52,027 bases of DNA from Chloroflexota bacterium (GTDB lineage: Bacteria > Chloroflexota > Limnocylindria > P2-11E). The stretch lies in NCBI GenBank assembly GCA_028876375.1, contig JAGWSB010000006.1:1-52027 (forward strand), written 5' to 3'. A model generated the notes under the pieces. It was not told the origin of the DNA, searched no databases, and saw only the letters and a list, made by a program, of their open reading frames with translations. The number at the start of each line of letters is the position of its first letter. The first letter of the stretch is position 1. Shown here in pieces: positions 23,890 through 30,118 of this stretch. A program made the translations under genes and the position numbers.

Positions 23890-25092
23890 ATGGCCCGGAT
23901 CGTCGTGTACTCAGGCAAGGGCGGCGTCGGCAAGACGAGCATCGCCGCGGCGACCGCGCTGCTGTGCGCGGAGCGGGGGCTGCGCACCATCGTCATCTCG
24001 ACGGACATCGCTCACAGCCTCGCCGACTCCTTCGATCGCCCGCTGGGGCCCGAGCCGCGCGAGATCGCGCCGCGCCTCTGGGGCCAGCAGTCCGACGTCT
24101 ACTACAACATCCGCAAGTACTGGGGGACGATCCAGTCCTACGTCGCGAGCGTCTTCCGCTGGCGGGGCCTCGACGAGGTCCTCGCCGAGGAGATGACGGT
24201 CATCCCCGGGATGGACGAGCTCGCGAGCCTGCTCTGGATCGCGGAGCATCACGACACCGGCGAGTACGACGTCATCGTCGTCGACGCGGCTCCGACCGGC
24301 GAGACGCTGCGGCTGCTCTCCCTGCCCGAGGCCGGGAAGTGGTGGCTGGACAAGATGCTGCCGCTCGAGCGGAACATCGCGCGCATCGCGGGCCCGGTGC
24401 TCAACCGGACCATCGGGATGCCGACGCCGCGCGACGAGGTGTTCACGGCGGGCGAACAGCTCTTCCGCAGGCTCGAGCACATGCGGGCGCTCCTCGCGGA
24501 CTCCTCGCGCTCGTCGATCCGCGTCGTGCTCAACCTCGAGAAGATGGTCATCAAGGAGTCGCAGCGCGCGTTCACGTACTTCCACCTGTACGGCTACCTC
24601 TGCGACCTCGTCGTCGCGAACCGCGTGCTGCCGCACGACCTCGGCGGATACTTCCAGGCGTGGCGCCAGGCGCAGGAGCGCTACAAGCCGGAGGTCGACG
24701 AGATGTTCGCCCCCGTGCCGGTCCGGGAGGTGCCGTTCTTCGAGCAGGAGGTGGTGGGGCTCGACATGCTCCGGCGCGTGGGCGAGCAGCTCTTCCACGG
24801 CGAGGACCCGACGGCGTTCTATTACCGCGGCCGCCCGTACGAGGTCACCCGCGAGGACGGCGAGCACGTCATCTCCCTCGAGCTGCCGTTCACGACGAAG
24901 GACCAGGTGAAGATGACGCGCCACGCCGACGAGCTGGTGCTGGAGGTCGGCACCTTCCGGCGTAATCTGATCCTGCCGCGCCTCCTCGCCGATGCCCCGA
25001 CGAGGGGGGCCAAGCTCGAGGGCGACACTCTTCGCATCCGGTTCGCGGCGGCGCGACCGGCAGCCGCGCCGAAGGGCGCAGGAGGTGCATGA
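23890..25092 (+). CDS. ArsA/GET3-family ATPase
   Basis: A 400-residue P-loop ATPase. ATG 23890 gives the classic start MARIVVYSGKGGVGKTS, a deviant Walker A with the signature lysine (GKGGVGKT). It continues with ISTDIAHSLADSFD (switch I-like), VDAAPTGETLRLL (switch II, DxAPTGhTLR) and VVANRVLPHD (A-loop-like). A C-terminal small beta domain (VTREDGEHVISLELPFTTKDQVKMTRHADELVLEVG) is the Hsp20/alpha-crystallin-like extension common in bacterial ArsA relatives. No arsenite genes are nearby, so a protein-targeting or unknown role is more likely than arsenite export. The 88-residue gene follows at once. ATG 23878 is an alternative start. Confidence 0.88.
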   Translation: MARIVVYSGKGGVGKTSIAAATALLCAERGLRTIVISTDIAHSLADSFDRPLGPEPREIAPRLWGQQSDVYYNIRKYWGTIQSYVASVFRWRGLDEVLAEEMTVIPGMDELASLLWIAEHHDTGEYDVIVVDAAPTGETLRLLSLPEAGKWWLDKMLPLERNIARIAGPVLNRTIGMPTPRDEVFTAGEQLFRRLEHMRALLADSSRSSIRVVLNLEKMVIKESQRAFTYFHLYGYLCDLVVANRVLPHDLGGYFQAWRQAQERYKPEVDEMFAPVPVREVPFFEQEVVGLDMLRRVGEQLFHGEDPTAFYYRGRPYEVTREDGEHVISLELPFTTKDQVKMTRHADELVLEVGTFRRNLILPRLLADAPTRGAKLEGDTLRIRFAAARPAAAPKGAGGA

Positions 25093-25093
25093 C

Positions 25094-25360
25094 ATGGCGG
25101 ACATGACCGGGGCCACAGGAGGACTGGACGCGCGGCTGGCGGAGCTCGAGTCGCGCCTGCGCGAAATGGAGCGGCGCGAGCGCGAGGCCGGTCCGCTGCG
25201 CTCCTTCTTCAACGAGCTGTTCCCCTCCGAGGTGCGCGACCACCTGCACGCCGCGCAGAAGGAGCAGCTCCTCGCGGTGCGCGCCATGCTCGACCGCATG
25301 ATCGAGAAGACGGAAGAGCACGGGGCACCGCGCGGGCGCGAGCGGATCTCGGTCGACTAG
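25094..25360 (+). CDS. Small coiled-coil protein partner of the ArsA-type ATPase
   Basis: An 88-residue protein from ATG 25094, with GGAGGTG (25081-25087) ideally spaced; the track extends it too far upstream. After a short Gly/Thr leader, residues about 13-35 (LDARLAELESRLREMERREREA) form a clear coiled-coil heptad. Then come FFNELFPSEVRDHLHAAQKEQLLAVRAMLDRMIE and a charged tail. It begins 1 nt after the ArsA stop, so the two are made together. It probably binds the ATPase or a membrane client; this is inference from gene coupling. I do not recognise a named family. Confidence 0.75.
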   Translation: MADMTGATGGLDARLAELESRLREMERREREAGPLRSFFNELFPSEVRDHLHAAQKEQLLAVRAMLDRMIEKTEEHGAPRGRERISVD

Positions 25361-25378
25361 CGGCTCACATCGCGCCCG

Positions 25379-25398
25379 CGCCGATCGTTCTATCGGCG
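25379..25398. terminator. Possible hairpin (CGCCGAT-N6-ATCGGCG) after the ArsA operon
   Basis: A 7-bp perfect stem with CGTTCT loop lies 18 nt after the stop of the 88-residue gene and 28 nt before the sigma-factor GTG. No T-tract follows, so termination is uncertain. It could instead be a regulatory site upstream of the sigma-factor -10. Confidence 0.35.
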
Positions 25399-25413
25399 TG
25401 AGGCACGACCCGG

Positions 25414-25419
25414 TAGCGT
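25414..25419 (+). promoter_or_regulatory. Predicted -10 element TAGCGT for a leaderless mRNA
   Basis: TAGCGT, 7 nt, then GTG 25427 of the ECF sigma factor. No Shine-Dalgarno sequence is visible in the upstream region. Confidence 0.5.
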
Positions 25420-25426
25420 CGCGCTC

Positions 25427-25891
25427 GTGAGCGCGGCGCCACGGACGTTCGGCGAGCTGCTCGAGCGGCACGAGCGCGAGATCTTCGCGTACGCGCTGCG
25501 CCTCACCGGCTCGCGGCACGACGCCGACGACCTGTACCAGGAGACGTTCCTGGCCGCGTTCCGCGCCTGGCCGCCCCCGCGGCGAGGCAACGAGCGCGCC
25601 TGGCTCTATCGCATCGCGACGAACAAGGCGATCGACGGCGCCCGCTCGCGCCGGCGCGCCGTCTCCGTGGAGGACCTCCGCCTCGCGGCGCCGGAGCGCG
25701 ACGGCGTGACGCTCCTCGACCTCTCGCGCGCGATCGAGGTGCTTCCCGAGGGACAGCGCGCGGCGTTCGTGCTGCGCGCGGTCGAGGGCCGGCCGTACCG
25801 CGAGGTCGCGGCGGCGCTCGGGTGCAGCGAGGAAGCGGCGCGGACGCGCGTCGCCGACGCGATGAAGAAGGTGAGGGCGCAGGTCCGATGA
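25427..25891 (+). CDS. ECF-type RNA polymerase sigma factor
   Basis: A 154-residue group IV sigma-70 factor. Region 2 spans about residues 7-75 (ERHEREIFAYALRLTGSRHDADDLYQETFLAAFRAW, then ERAWLYRIATNKAIDGAR). Region 4 spans about 103-154 (LPEGQRAAFVLRAVEGRPYREVAAALGCSEEAARTRVADAMKKVR), with the GYREVA-like helix-turn-helix. No anti-sigma gene follows; instead the stop overlaps the ATG of the O6-alkylguanine transferase gene (ATGA). It may therefore direct a response to alkylation or other DNA stress, or be regulated by transcription alone. The target promoters cannot be inferred. Confidence 0.9.
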   Translation: MSAAPRTFGELLERHEREIFAYALRLTGSRHDADDLYQETFLAAFRAWPPPRRGNERAWLYRIATNKAIDGARSRRRAVSVEDLRLAAPERDGVTLLDLSRAIEVLPEGQRAAFVLRAVEGRPYREVAAALGCSEEAARTRVADAMKKVRAQVR

Positions 25892-26493
25892 CGACGACAG
25901 AGAGCTGGGTGGCCGAGGCGCGCGAGCGCCTCGCGCTGCGCGCGCGGCGCGAAGGCCTCGCCGCGGTCGGCTACGCGGTCATCGACTCGCCGGTGGGGCC
26001 GCTGTGGGTGGCGGTGGGGCCCCAGGGCGTCTCGACCATCCACTTCGGGCGCGAGCCCAGCGCGTGGGAGCTGCGCCGTCTCGTCCGCCTCTTCGGAGCG
26101 GCGATCGTCCCCGACCGGGCGCGCGTCTCACGGCTCGCGCGCGAGCTCGACCAGTACTTCGCGGGGCGGCGCCGCGCGTTCGAGGTCCCCGCCGACCTGC
26201 GGGGGCTGACGCCCTTCCAGGGGCGCGTGCTGCGCCGCACGAGCCGCATCGCGTACGGCGACCTCGCGACCTACAAGACGGTCGCGCGGAGCGCGGGCAA
26301 CGAACGGGCATCGCGCGCGGCGGGCGCCGCCGTCGGCTCGAACCCCATCCCCATCGTGGTGCCCTGCCACCGCGTCGTCGCGAGCGACGGGACGCTCGGC
26401 GGATACGGCGGGGGGCTCGACGTGAAGCGCCGCCTCCTCGCCCTCGAGCGCAGCGAGGTCCCGGCGGGAGGCTGGCCGAAGGCGCGCGCCTGA
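25888..26493 (+). CDS. ogt: Methylated-DNA-protein-cysteine methyltransferase
   Basis: A 201-residue DNA repair protein. ATG 25888 overlaps the sigma factor stop. The active-site motif is VPCHRVV (about residue 162), followed by GGYGGGLDVKRRLLALE. The DNA-binding helix is TPFQGRVLRRTSRIAYGDLATYKTVARSAGNERASRAAGAAVGSNPIPI. It removes O6-alkyl groups from guanine onto its cysteine and is consumed in the act. The N-terminal half (VGYAVIDSPVGPLWVAVGPQGVSTIHFG) is the Ogt-type ribonuclease-like domain, preceded by about 25 extra residues. It lacks Ada regulatory domains, so control may come through the coupled ECF sigma factor. Confidence 0.93.
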   Translation: MTTTESWVAEARERLALRARREGLAAVGYAVIDSPVGPLWVAVGPQGVSTIHFGREPSAWELRRLVRLFGAAIVPDRARVSRLARELDQYFAGRRRAFEVPADLRGLTPFQGRVLRRTSRIAYGDLATYKTVARSAGNERASRAAGAAVGSNPIPIVVPCHRVVASDGTLGGYGGGLDVKRRLLALERSEVPAGGWPKARA

Positions 26494-26501
26494 GCGCGCC
26501 C

Positions 26502-26672
26502 TCATTTCACCTTCGCGCTCGCGAGGTCCGTCGTGCTCGTCGAGAACGTCGCGAACGTCGTGCCGCCGAGCCCGGCGGAAAGGAGGGCGAGAACGACGGC
26601 CGAGAGGAGGAGCTTGTTCGTGAGGACGGAAAGGGGGCCGGTACGTTCCGCGACGAACCGAGAACGGGTCAC
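26502..26672 (-). CDS. Tiny SipW/TasA-type signal-peptide protein
   Basis: A 56-residue protein. GTG 26672 has GGGGAGG 8 nt upstream; the track begins farther out at 26720. The sequence is one hydrophobic helix (LTNKLLLSAVVLALLSAGLGGTTFATFSTSTTD) followed by only a dozen residues. The ATFSxST pattern just after the helix is characteristic of SipW-dependent secreted proteins (TasA/CalY), in which an ATFSD-like motif marks the cleavage zone. Here the mature part is almost absent (ending ASAKVK), so it is either a truncated remnant or a very small secreted or membrane peptide. It is convergent with ogt, 8 bp apart. Confidence 0.6.
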   Translation of the reverse strand: MTRSRFVAERTGPLSVLTNKLLLSAVVLALLSAGLGGTTFATFSTSTTDLASAKVK

Positions 26673-26867
26673 GGGTCCGCCTCCCCAGCCCCCTCGCCGT
26701 CCCCGACCGAACGCGGGCACGCTAGGCAGCGCGACGGGCGAGCGGGAGAGGGCCGTTCGGTCAGTCGGAAGTACCCGCGACCGCTAGCTCTACCGGACAC
26801 GCTCCTGCATTACTTCTGCGCCATCCGGCCCTTGGAGCGGGCCGGCAGACCGGCGTAGTAGAGGCCT
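26673..26867. promoter_or_regulatory. Divergent intergenic region with GC-rich hairpin (yqeB leader)
   Basis: This is the 195-bp gap between the small minus-strand gene and yqeB. It holds the minus-strand ribosome-binding site GGGGAGG and, toward yqeB, a 7-bp perfect stem CCGGCCC (26825-26831) with GGGCCGG (26839-26845). TAGTAG stands 6 nt before GTG 26868, an imperfect version of the leaderless -10 pattern. No coding potential is seen. Confidence 0.4.
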
Positions 26868-27683
26868 GTGCGGAACGTCGTTGTCAAGGGCGCCGGAGAC
26901 CTGGCCAGCGGCGTCGCCTACCGGCTGGCCAGAACGGGTTGGCCCGTGATCATGACGGAGCTCCCGCGTCCGCTGGTCGTCCGACGGACCGTCTCCTTCG
27001 CTGAGGCGGTCTTCGAGGGCATGGTCAGCGTGGAGGGGATGGTGGCCCGGCGGGTCGCCGCCCCGCTCGACGCCGCGTCCGTGACGGCGAACGGCGAGAT
27101 CGCCGTGGTCGTGGATCCCGCTGGCCGCACCATCGCCGAGCTGCGACCGGCGATCGTGGTCGACGCGATCATGGCGAAGCGCAACACGGGCACCTGCCTC
27201 GACGACGCTCCGGTGGTCATCGGGCTCGGGCCGGGCTTCCGTGCCCCGGTCGATGTGCACGCCGTCGTGGAGACGAATCGTGGCCATCGCCTCGGTCGTG
27301 TGATCTTCTCGGGAGAAGCCGAGGCGGACACAGGGGTCCCGGGCGTGGTGGATGGCCATGGCGCGGACCGCGTCCTGCGCGCGCCGATGGATGGCGTCTT
27401 CCGCGGCGCGCGCGAGATCGGCGACGCGGTCCGCGCCGGTGACGTGCTCGGCACGGTCGGCGGCGTTGCGCTCCATTGCCCGTTCGATGGCCGTTTGCGT
27501 GGGCTGATACACGACGGCATCCCGGTGCGAGCAGGGATGAAGGTCGGCGACGTCGACCCACGAGCGACGCGGGACCACTGCTTCACCATCTCGGACAAGG
27601 CGCTCGCGATCGGCGGCGGAGTCCTCGAAGCCGCGCTCTACCTCTTCGAGCGCGCGCCTTTGCCGCTCATAGCGGTCACCTGA
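26868..27683 (+). CDS. yqeB: YqeB-type (EF2563 family) molybdenum hydroxylase accessory protein
   Basis: A 271-residue protein of the family called selenium-dependent molybdenum hydroxylase system protein YqeB. It begins (GTG 26868) with VVVKGAGDLASGVAYRLARTGWPVIMTELPRPLVVRR, the family's Rossmann-like opening, and continues with AELRPAIVVDAIMAKRNTGT, VIGLGPGFRAPVDVHAVVETNRGHRLGRVI and a C-terminal IGGGVLEAAL. The middle region (APMDGVFRGAREIGDAVRAGDVLGTVGG) resembles a lipoyl/biotinyl-like beta domain. Such genes travel with xanthine-dehydrogenase-family enzymes and are thought to mature the cofactor. It is convergent with yqeC, the stops overlapping by 8 nt. Confidence 0.9.
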   Translation: MRNVVVKGAGDLASGVAYRLARTGWPVIMTELPRPLVVRRTVSFAEAVFEGMVSVEGMVARRVAAPLDAASVTANGEIAVVVDPAGRTIAELRPAIVVDAIMAKRNTGTCLDDAPVVIGLGPGFRAPVDVHAVVETNRGHRLGRVIFSGEAEADTGVPGVVDGHGADRVLRAPMDGVFRGAREIGDAVRAGDVLGTVGGVALHCPFDGRLRGLIHDGIPVRAGMKVGDVDPRATRDHCFTISDKALAIGGGVLEAALYLFERAPLPLIAVT

Positions 27684-28470
27684 CCTCGCGGCGGTCGACG
27701 CGCAGGATCGCCTCGCGTCGGCGCAGGGCGGCGATGACGACATGGCGCGCGCCTCCAGCGAGAAGCTCGCGCGACAGCACGTGCGCGTGTTCGATGCGCG
27801 CCGCGGTATCGGCCTTGTTGATCAGATAGACGATGCGCGCGCGCGGAGGGGTGCCCTTGCGGCCTCCCGCCGGATCGAGAAGGACGCGCGCGATCGTGCG
27901 TGGTCCCAGAACGTCCTCCCCCGCCGCGCGGGCGATCGCCCGCACGGGAGCGACGTGATGGGCCGCCGTGCGCAGCCGGTACCCGACGGCGTCGATCCCG
28001 ACGACGACGATGACGAGGCTCGCCGCCGCGGGAATGACGGGCTCGTGGCGACGAGGCGCCTTGAAGGGCTTCCCGCGCGCCCCGTCCGCCTCCACGAGGA
28101 CGTGGTCGACGGCGCGCAGGTGCGCCAACCGCGCCACCTCGGCGGCCACGACGCCGATCACCTTTCCGTCAGCGGCGACCGCGTGTCCGGCGACGGGAAC
28201 GTCGCCGTCGGCCAACGCCGCCCGAACGCCGTCGTGCAGCTCGCGCGCGGTGCGACCCAGCACGAGCCGGAGGCGGTGGCGATGCCCCGGCGGGCGGATG
28301 CGCGTCGTCGTCGTCACGACCACGGCCTTCCCGCGAGCCTGGAGCTCGCGCGCGAGGCGCAGCATGGCCGTCGTCTTCCCGCCCGCGCCGACCAGGGCCA
28401 CGACATCGCCGTCGCGTAGAGCGATGGCTTCCGCCACGCCCCGCTCGAGATGGGTGCGCCCCCGCCCCAC
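27676..28470 (-). CDS. yqeC: YqeC-type molybdenum hydroxylase accessory P-loop protein
   Basis: A 264-residue P-loop protein of the family annotated as putative selenium-dependent hydroxylase accessory protein YqeC. Walker A is ALVGAGGKTTAMLRLARELQ (about residues 22-40). Also present are KAVVVTTTTRIRPP, HVLVEADGARGKPFKAPRRHEPVIP (Walker B-like ADGA) and IVYLINKADTA (NKxD-like). The 530-aa track ORF runs through the divergent regulator gene. I use GTG 28470, since the inverted repeat 28505-28528 overlaps the alternative ATG 28506 and would be better placed upstream. It presumably acts with YqeB on the molybdenum cofactor of the nearby hydroxylases. Confidence 0.85.
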   Translation of the reverse strand: MGRGRTHLERGVAEAIALRDGDVVALVGAGGKTTAMLRLARELQARGKAVVVTTTTRIRPPGHRHRLRLVLGRTARELHDGVRAALADGDVPVAGHAVAADGKVIGVVAAEVARLAHLRAVDHVLVEADGARGKPFKAPRRHEPVIPAAASLVIVVVGIDAVGYRLRTAAHHVAPVRAIARAAGEDVLGPRTIARVLLDPAGGRKGTPPRARIVYLINKADTAARIEHAHVLSRELLAGGARHVVIAALRRREAILRVDRREVR

Positions 28471-28504
28471 GCCGGGGACCCTGTCATCGGACGCCGACGG
28501 GCGC

Positions 28505-28528
28505 ATGCGCTGTTCGGCCCTAGCGCAT
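28505..28528. promoter_or_regulatory. Operator-like inverted repeat ATGCGCT-N10-AGCGCAT
   Basis: Perfect 7-bp arms (28505-28511 and 28522-28528) lie in the divergent region between yqeC and the PAS-LuxR gene; a nested 10-bp palindrome GCGCATGCGC occupies 28501-28510. The spacing is about two helical turns centre to centre, as for dimeric HTH regulators. Autoregulation by the PAS-LuxR protein is possible; this is inference. Confidence 0.4.
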
Positions 28529-28575
28529 CCGGCGGATGGTCTCGTGCTCAGGCCGTTCGGCGGTCGACTGAAGTG

Positions 28576-29277
28576 ATGACCGCTCATAGCGTGGGTCGCA
28601 AGGGGGAGGCCATCGAAGAGCCGAGCGTCATCGGCGACGACATCCTGCGCACGCTCGACGCGTGCGGCGACCCCGTCTTCGTCGTCGACGACCACTGGTC
28701 GATCGTGTCGTGGAACAAGGCCGCCGAGAGCGCCTTCCATCGACCCGCCGCGGATGTGCGGGGGCAGCCGTGCTACGAGGTCATCGCCGGCGCCGACGAC
28801 TCCGGCCGGCAGGTCTGCCGCCTCCACTGCGAGAAGTGGGCCCTCGCCCGGCGGGGAGCGCGGATCCACAACTTCGACATCCAGGCGCTCGGCGACCACG
28901 GCGTGTGGGCGAACGTCGCCATCCTCCCCATCAGCAACAGCGAGGGACGCCCGCTCGGGCTCGCTCACCTCCTCCGCAACGTCAACAGGGCCAAACGTCT
29001 CGAGAGGTTCCTGCAGGAGCTCACGACCGACGCCGAGGACGTGCTCGCCGCGCGCGCGACGAACGGCGTGACCCAGCGGGCGCCCGCGCGCCTCACGCTC
29101 CGCGAGGCGGAGGTGCTCGGCCTTCTCGCGCACGGCGCGGGCACTCAGGGCATCGCCGACCGCCTCGGCGTCAGCCGCCACACCGTCCACAACCACATCG
29201 CGGTCATCCTCAACAAGCTCGGCGTGCACAGTCGTGCCGGGGCCGTCGCATACGCGTTCGAGCACCATCTCGCGTAG
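28576..29277 (+). CDS. PAS-LuxR transcriptional regulator with cysteine-rich PAS domain
   Basis: A 233-residue one-component regulator; ATG 28576 lies inside the longer track ORF. A PAS domain covers about residues 22-130 (LDACGDPVFVVDDHWSIVSWNKAAESAFHRP, ADVRGQPCYEVIAG). It includes three cysteines in PCYEVIAG and QVCRLHCEKW (C-x16-C-x3-C) in place of the usual PAS middle helix. A C-terminal LuxR/NarL-type helix-turn-helix spans about 173-230 (LTLREAEVLGLLAHGAGTQGIADRLGVSRHTVHNHIAVILNKLGV). The Cys motif could bind a metal or Fe-S cluster or sense redox state. It sits 187 bp upstream of the periplasmic hydroxylase operon, which it probably activates. Confidence 0.85.
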   Translation: MTAHSVGRKGEAIEEPSVIGDDILRTLDACGDPVFVVDDHWSIVSWNKAAESAFHRPAADVRGQPCYEVIAGADDSGRQVCRLHCEKWALARRGARIHNFDIQALGDHGVWANVAILPISNSEGRPLGLAHLLRNVNRAKRLERFLQELTTDAEDVLAARATNGVTQRAPARLTLREAEVLGLLAHGAGTQGIADRLGVSRHTVHNHIAVILNKLGVHSRAGAVAYAFEHHLA

Positions 29278-29344
29278 CCCCGGCGGCGTTGCGGCGCGCG
29301 CTCGCCGCGACCGTGAATGGAGACCGGAAAAGTCGGGCCACCCG

Positions 29345-29360
29345 TACTACGAACGTGGTA
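29345..29360 (+). promoter_or_regulatory. Imperfect inverted repeat TACTACG-AA-CGTGGTA, candidate LuxR-type site
   Basis: Six of seven arm positions are complementary around a central AA, as in NarL/LuxR-type 7-2-7 sites. It lies in the 187-bp gap between the PAS-LuxR regulator and the periplasmic hydroxylase operon, about 105 bp upstream of the GTG at 29465, a sensible place for an activator site. The remaining part of the gap shows only the GGAGGG ribosome-binding site. Confidence 0.45.
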
Positions 29361-29464
29361 TCGGCGTGTCATGCGGCCTCGACGCCCCCGAGCGATCCTC
29401 TCGCCGACGAGCCTTCGCGCTCGACCCACAGCGTCGCGTCGATCGGCCGATCGGGAGGGAAAGC

Positions 29465-30109
29465 GTGTCGACTGCTCGATCCACGAAGCGCTTCTCACGC
29501 CGCGCATTCCTGAAAGTGGCGGGCGCGACGACGGCGGGCACCGCCGCCGCCGTGAGCTGCACGACGGCGGTGGGACCCACGCCGCCGCCGGCGGTGCCCA
29601 AGGCGGTCCGCGTCGGGCCTCCCGCCGGGGCCGGGCGGACGGCGCTCATGCAAGTCACCGTCAACGGCACGCTGTTCGAGGCGGCTGTCGATACGCGCTG
29701 GACCCTCGCCGAGATGCTGCGCGATCAACTACGGCTGACCGGCACCAAGGTCGGGTGCGACCGGGGGGAGTGCGGCTCCTGCACGGTGCTCGTCGACGGC
29801 ACGCCCGCGCTCTCGTGCATGACGCTGGCGCAGGAGATGGCGGGCCGGAAGATCACCACCGTCGAGGGCCTCGCCACGAACGGGCGGCTGAACGACCTCC
29901 AGCAGGCCTTCTGGGATCGCGGCGCGGCGCAGTGCGGGTTCTGCACGCCCGGGATGCTCATGAGCGCGACCGCGCTCCTCGCGGCGAACGCGAAGCCGAC
30001 GGAGGACGACGTTCGCCACGCGCTGTCCGGGAACCTCTGCCGGTGCACGGGCTACAAGAAGATCGTCGAAGCGGTCCTCGTGGCGTCGGGCCAGACGCCC
30101 GCCGCGTAG
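29465..30109 (+). CDS. Tat-exported [2Fe-2S] small subunit of periplasmic molybdenum hydroxylase (PaoA/YagT-like)
   Basis: A 214-residue subunit. GTG 29465 has GGAGGG just upstream; the track start at 29234 lies in the regulator gene. The N-terminus KRFSRRAFLKVAG is a textbook twin-arginine signal, followed by a hydrophobic stretch ending AAVSC, a possible lipobox, so it may also be lipidated. A Pro-rich linker leads to the ferredoxin domain (GCDRGECGSCTVLVDG plus ALSCMTL) and the second cluster domain (QCGFCTPGM, NLCRCTGY). E. coli PaoA has the same Tat-plus-[2Fe-2S] layout. It likely carries the whole heterotrimer across the membrane and relays electrons. It is the first gene of a five-gene operon. 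Confidence 0.92.
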   Translation: MSTARSTKRFSRRAFLKVAGATTAGTAAAVSCTTAVGPTPPPAVPKAVRVGPPAGAGRTALMQVTVNGTLFEAAVDTRWTLAEMLRDQLRLTGTKVGCDRGECGSCTVLVDGTPALSCMTLAQEMAGRKITTVEGLATNGRLNDLQQAFWDRGAAQCGFCTPGMLMSATALLAANAKPTEDDVRHALSGNLCRCTGYKKIVEAVLVASGQTPAA

Positions 30110-30118
30110 GAGACGGAG

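Noticed and set aside
23890-25092. Arsenite efflux system
   Set aside because: No ArsB, ArsR, ArsC or ArsD-like gene is adjacent, and the ATPase is a single-domain form with an added beta domain.
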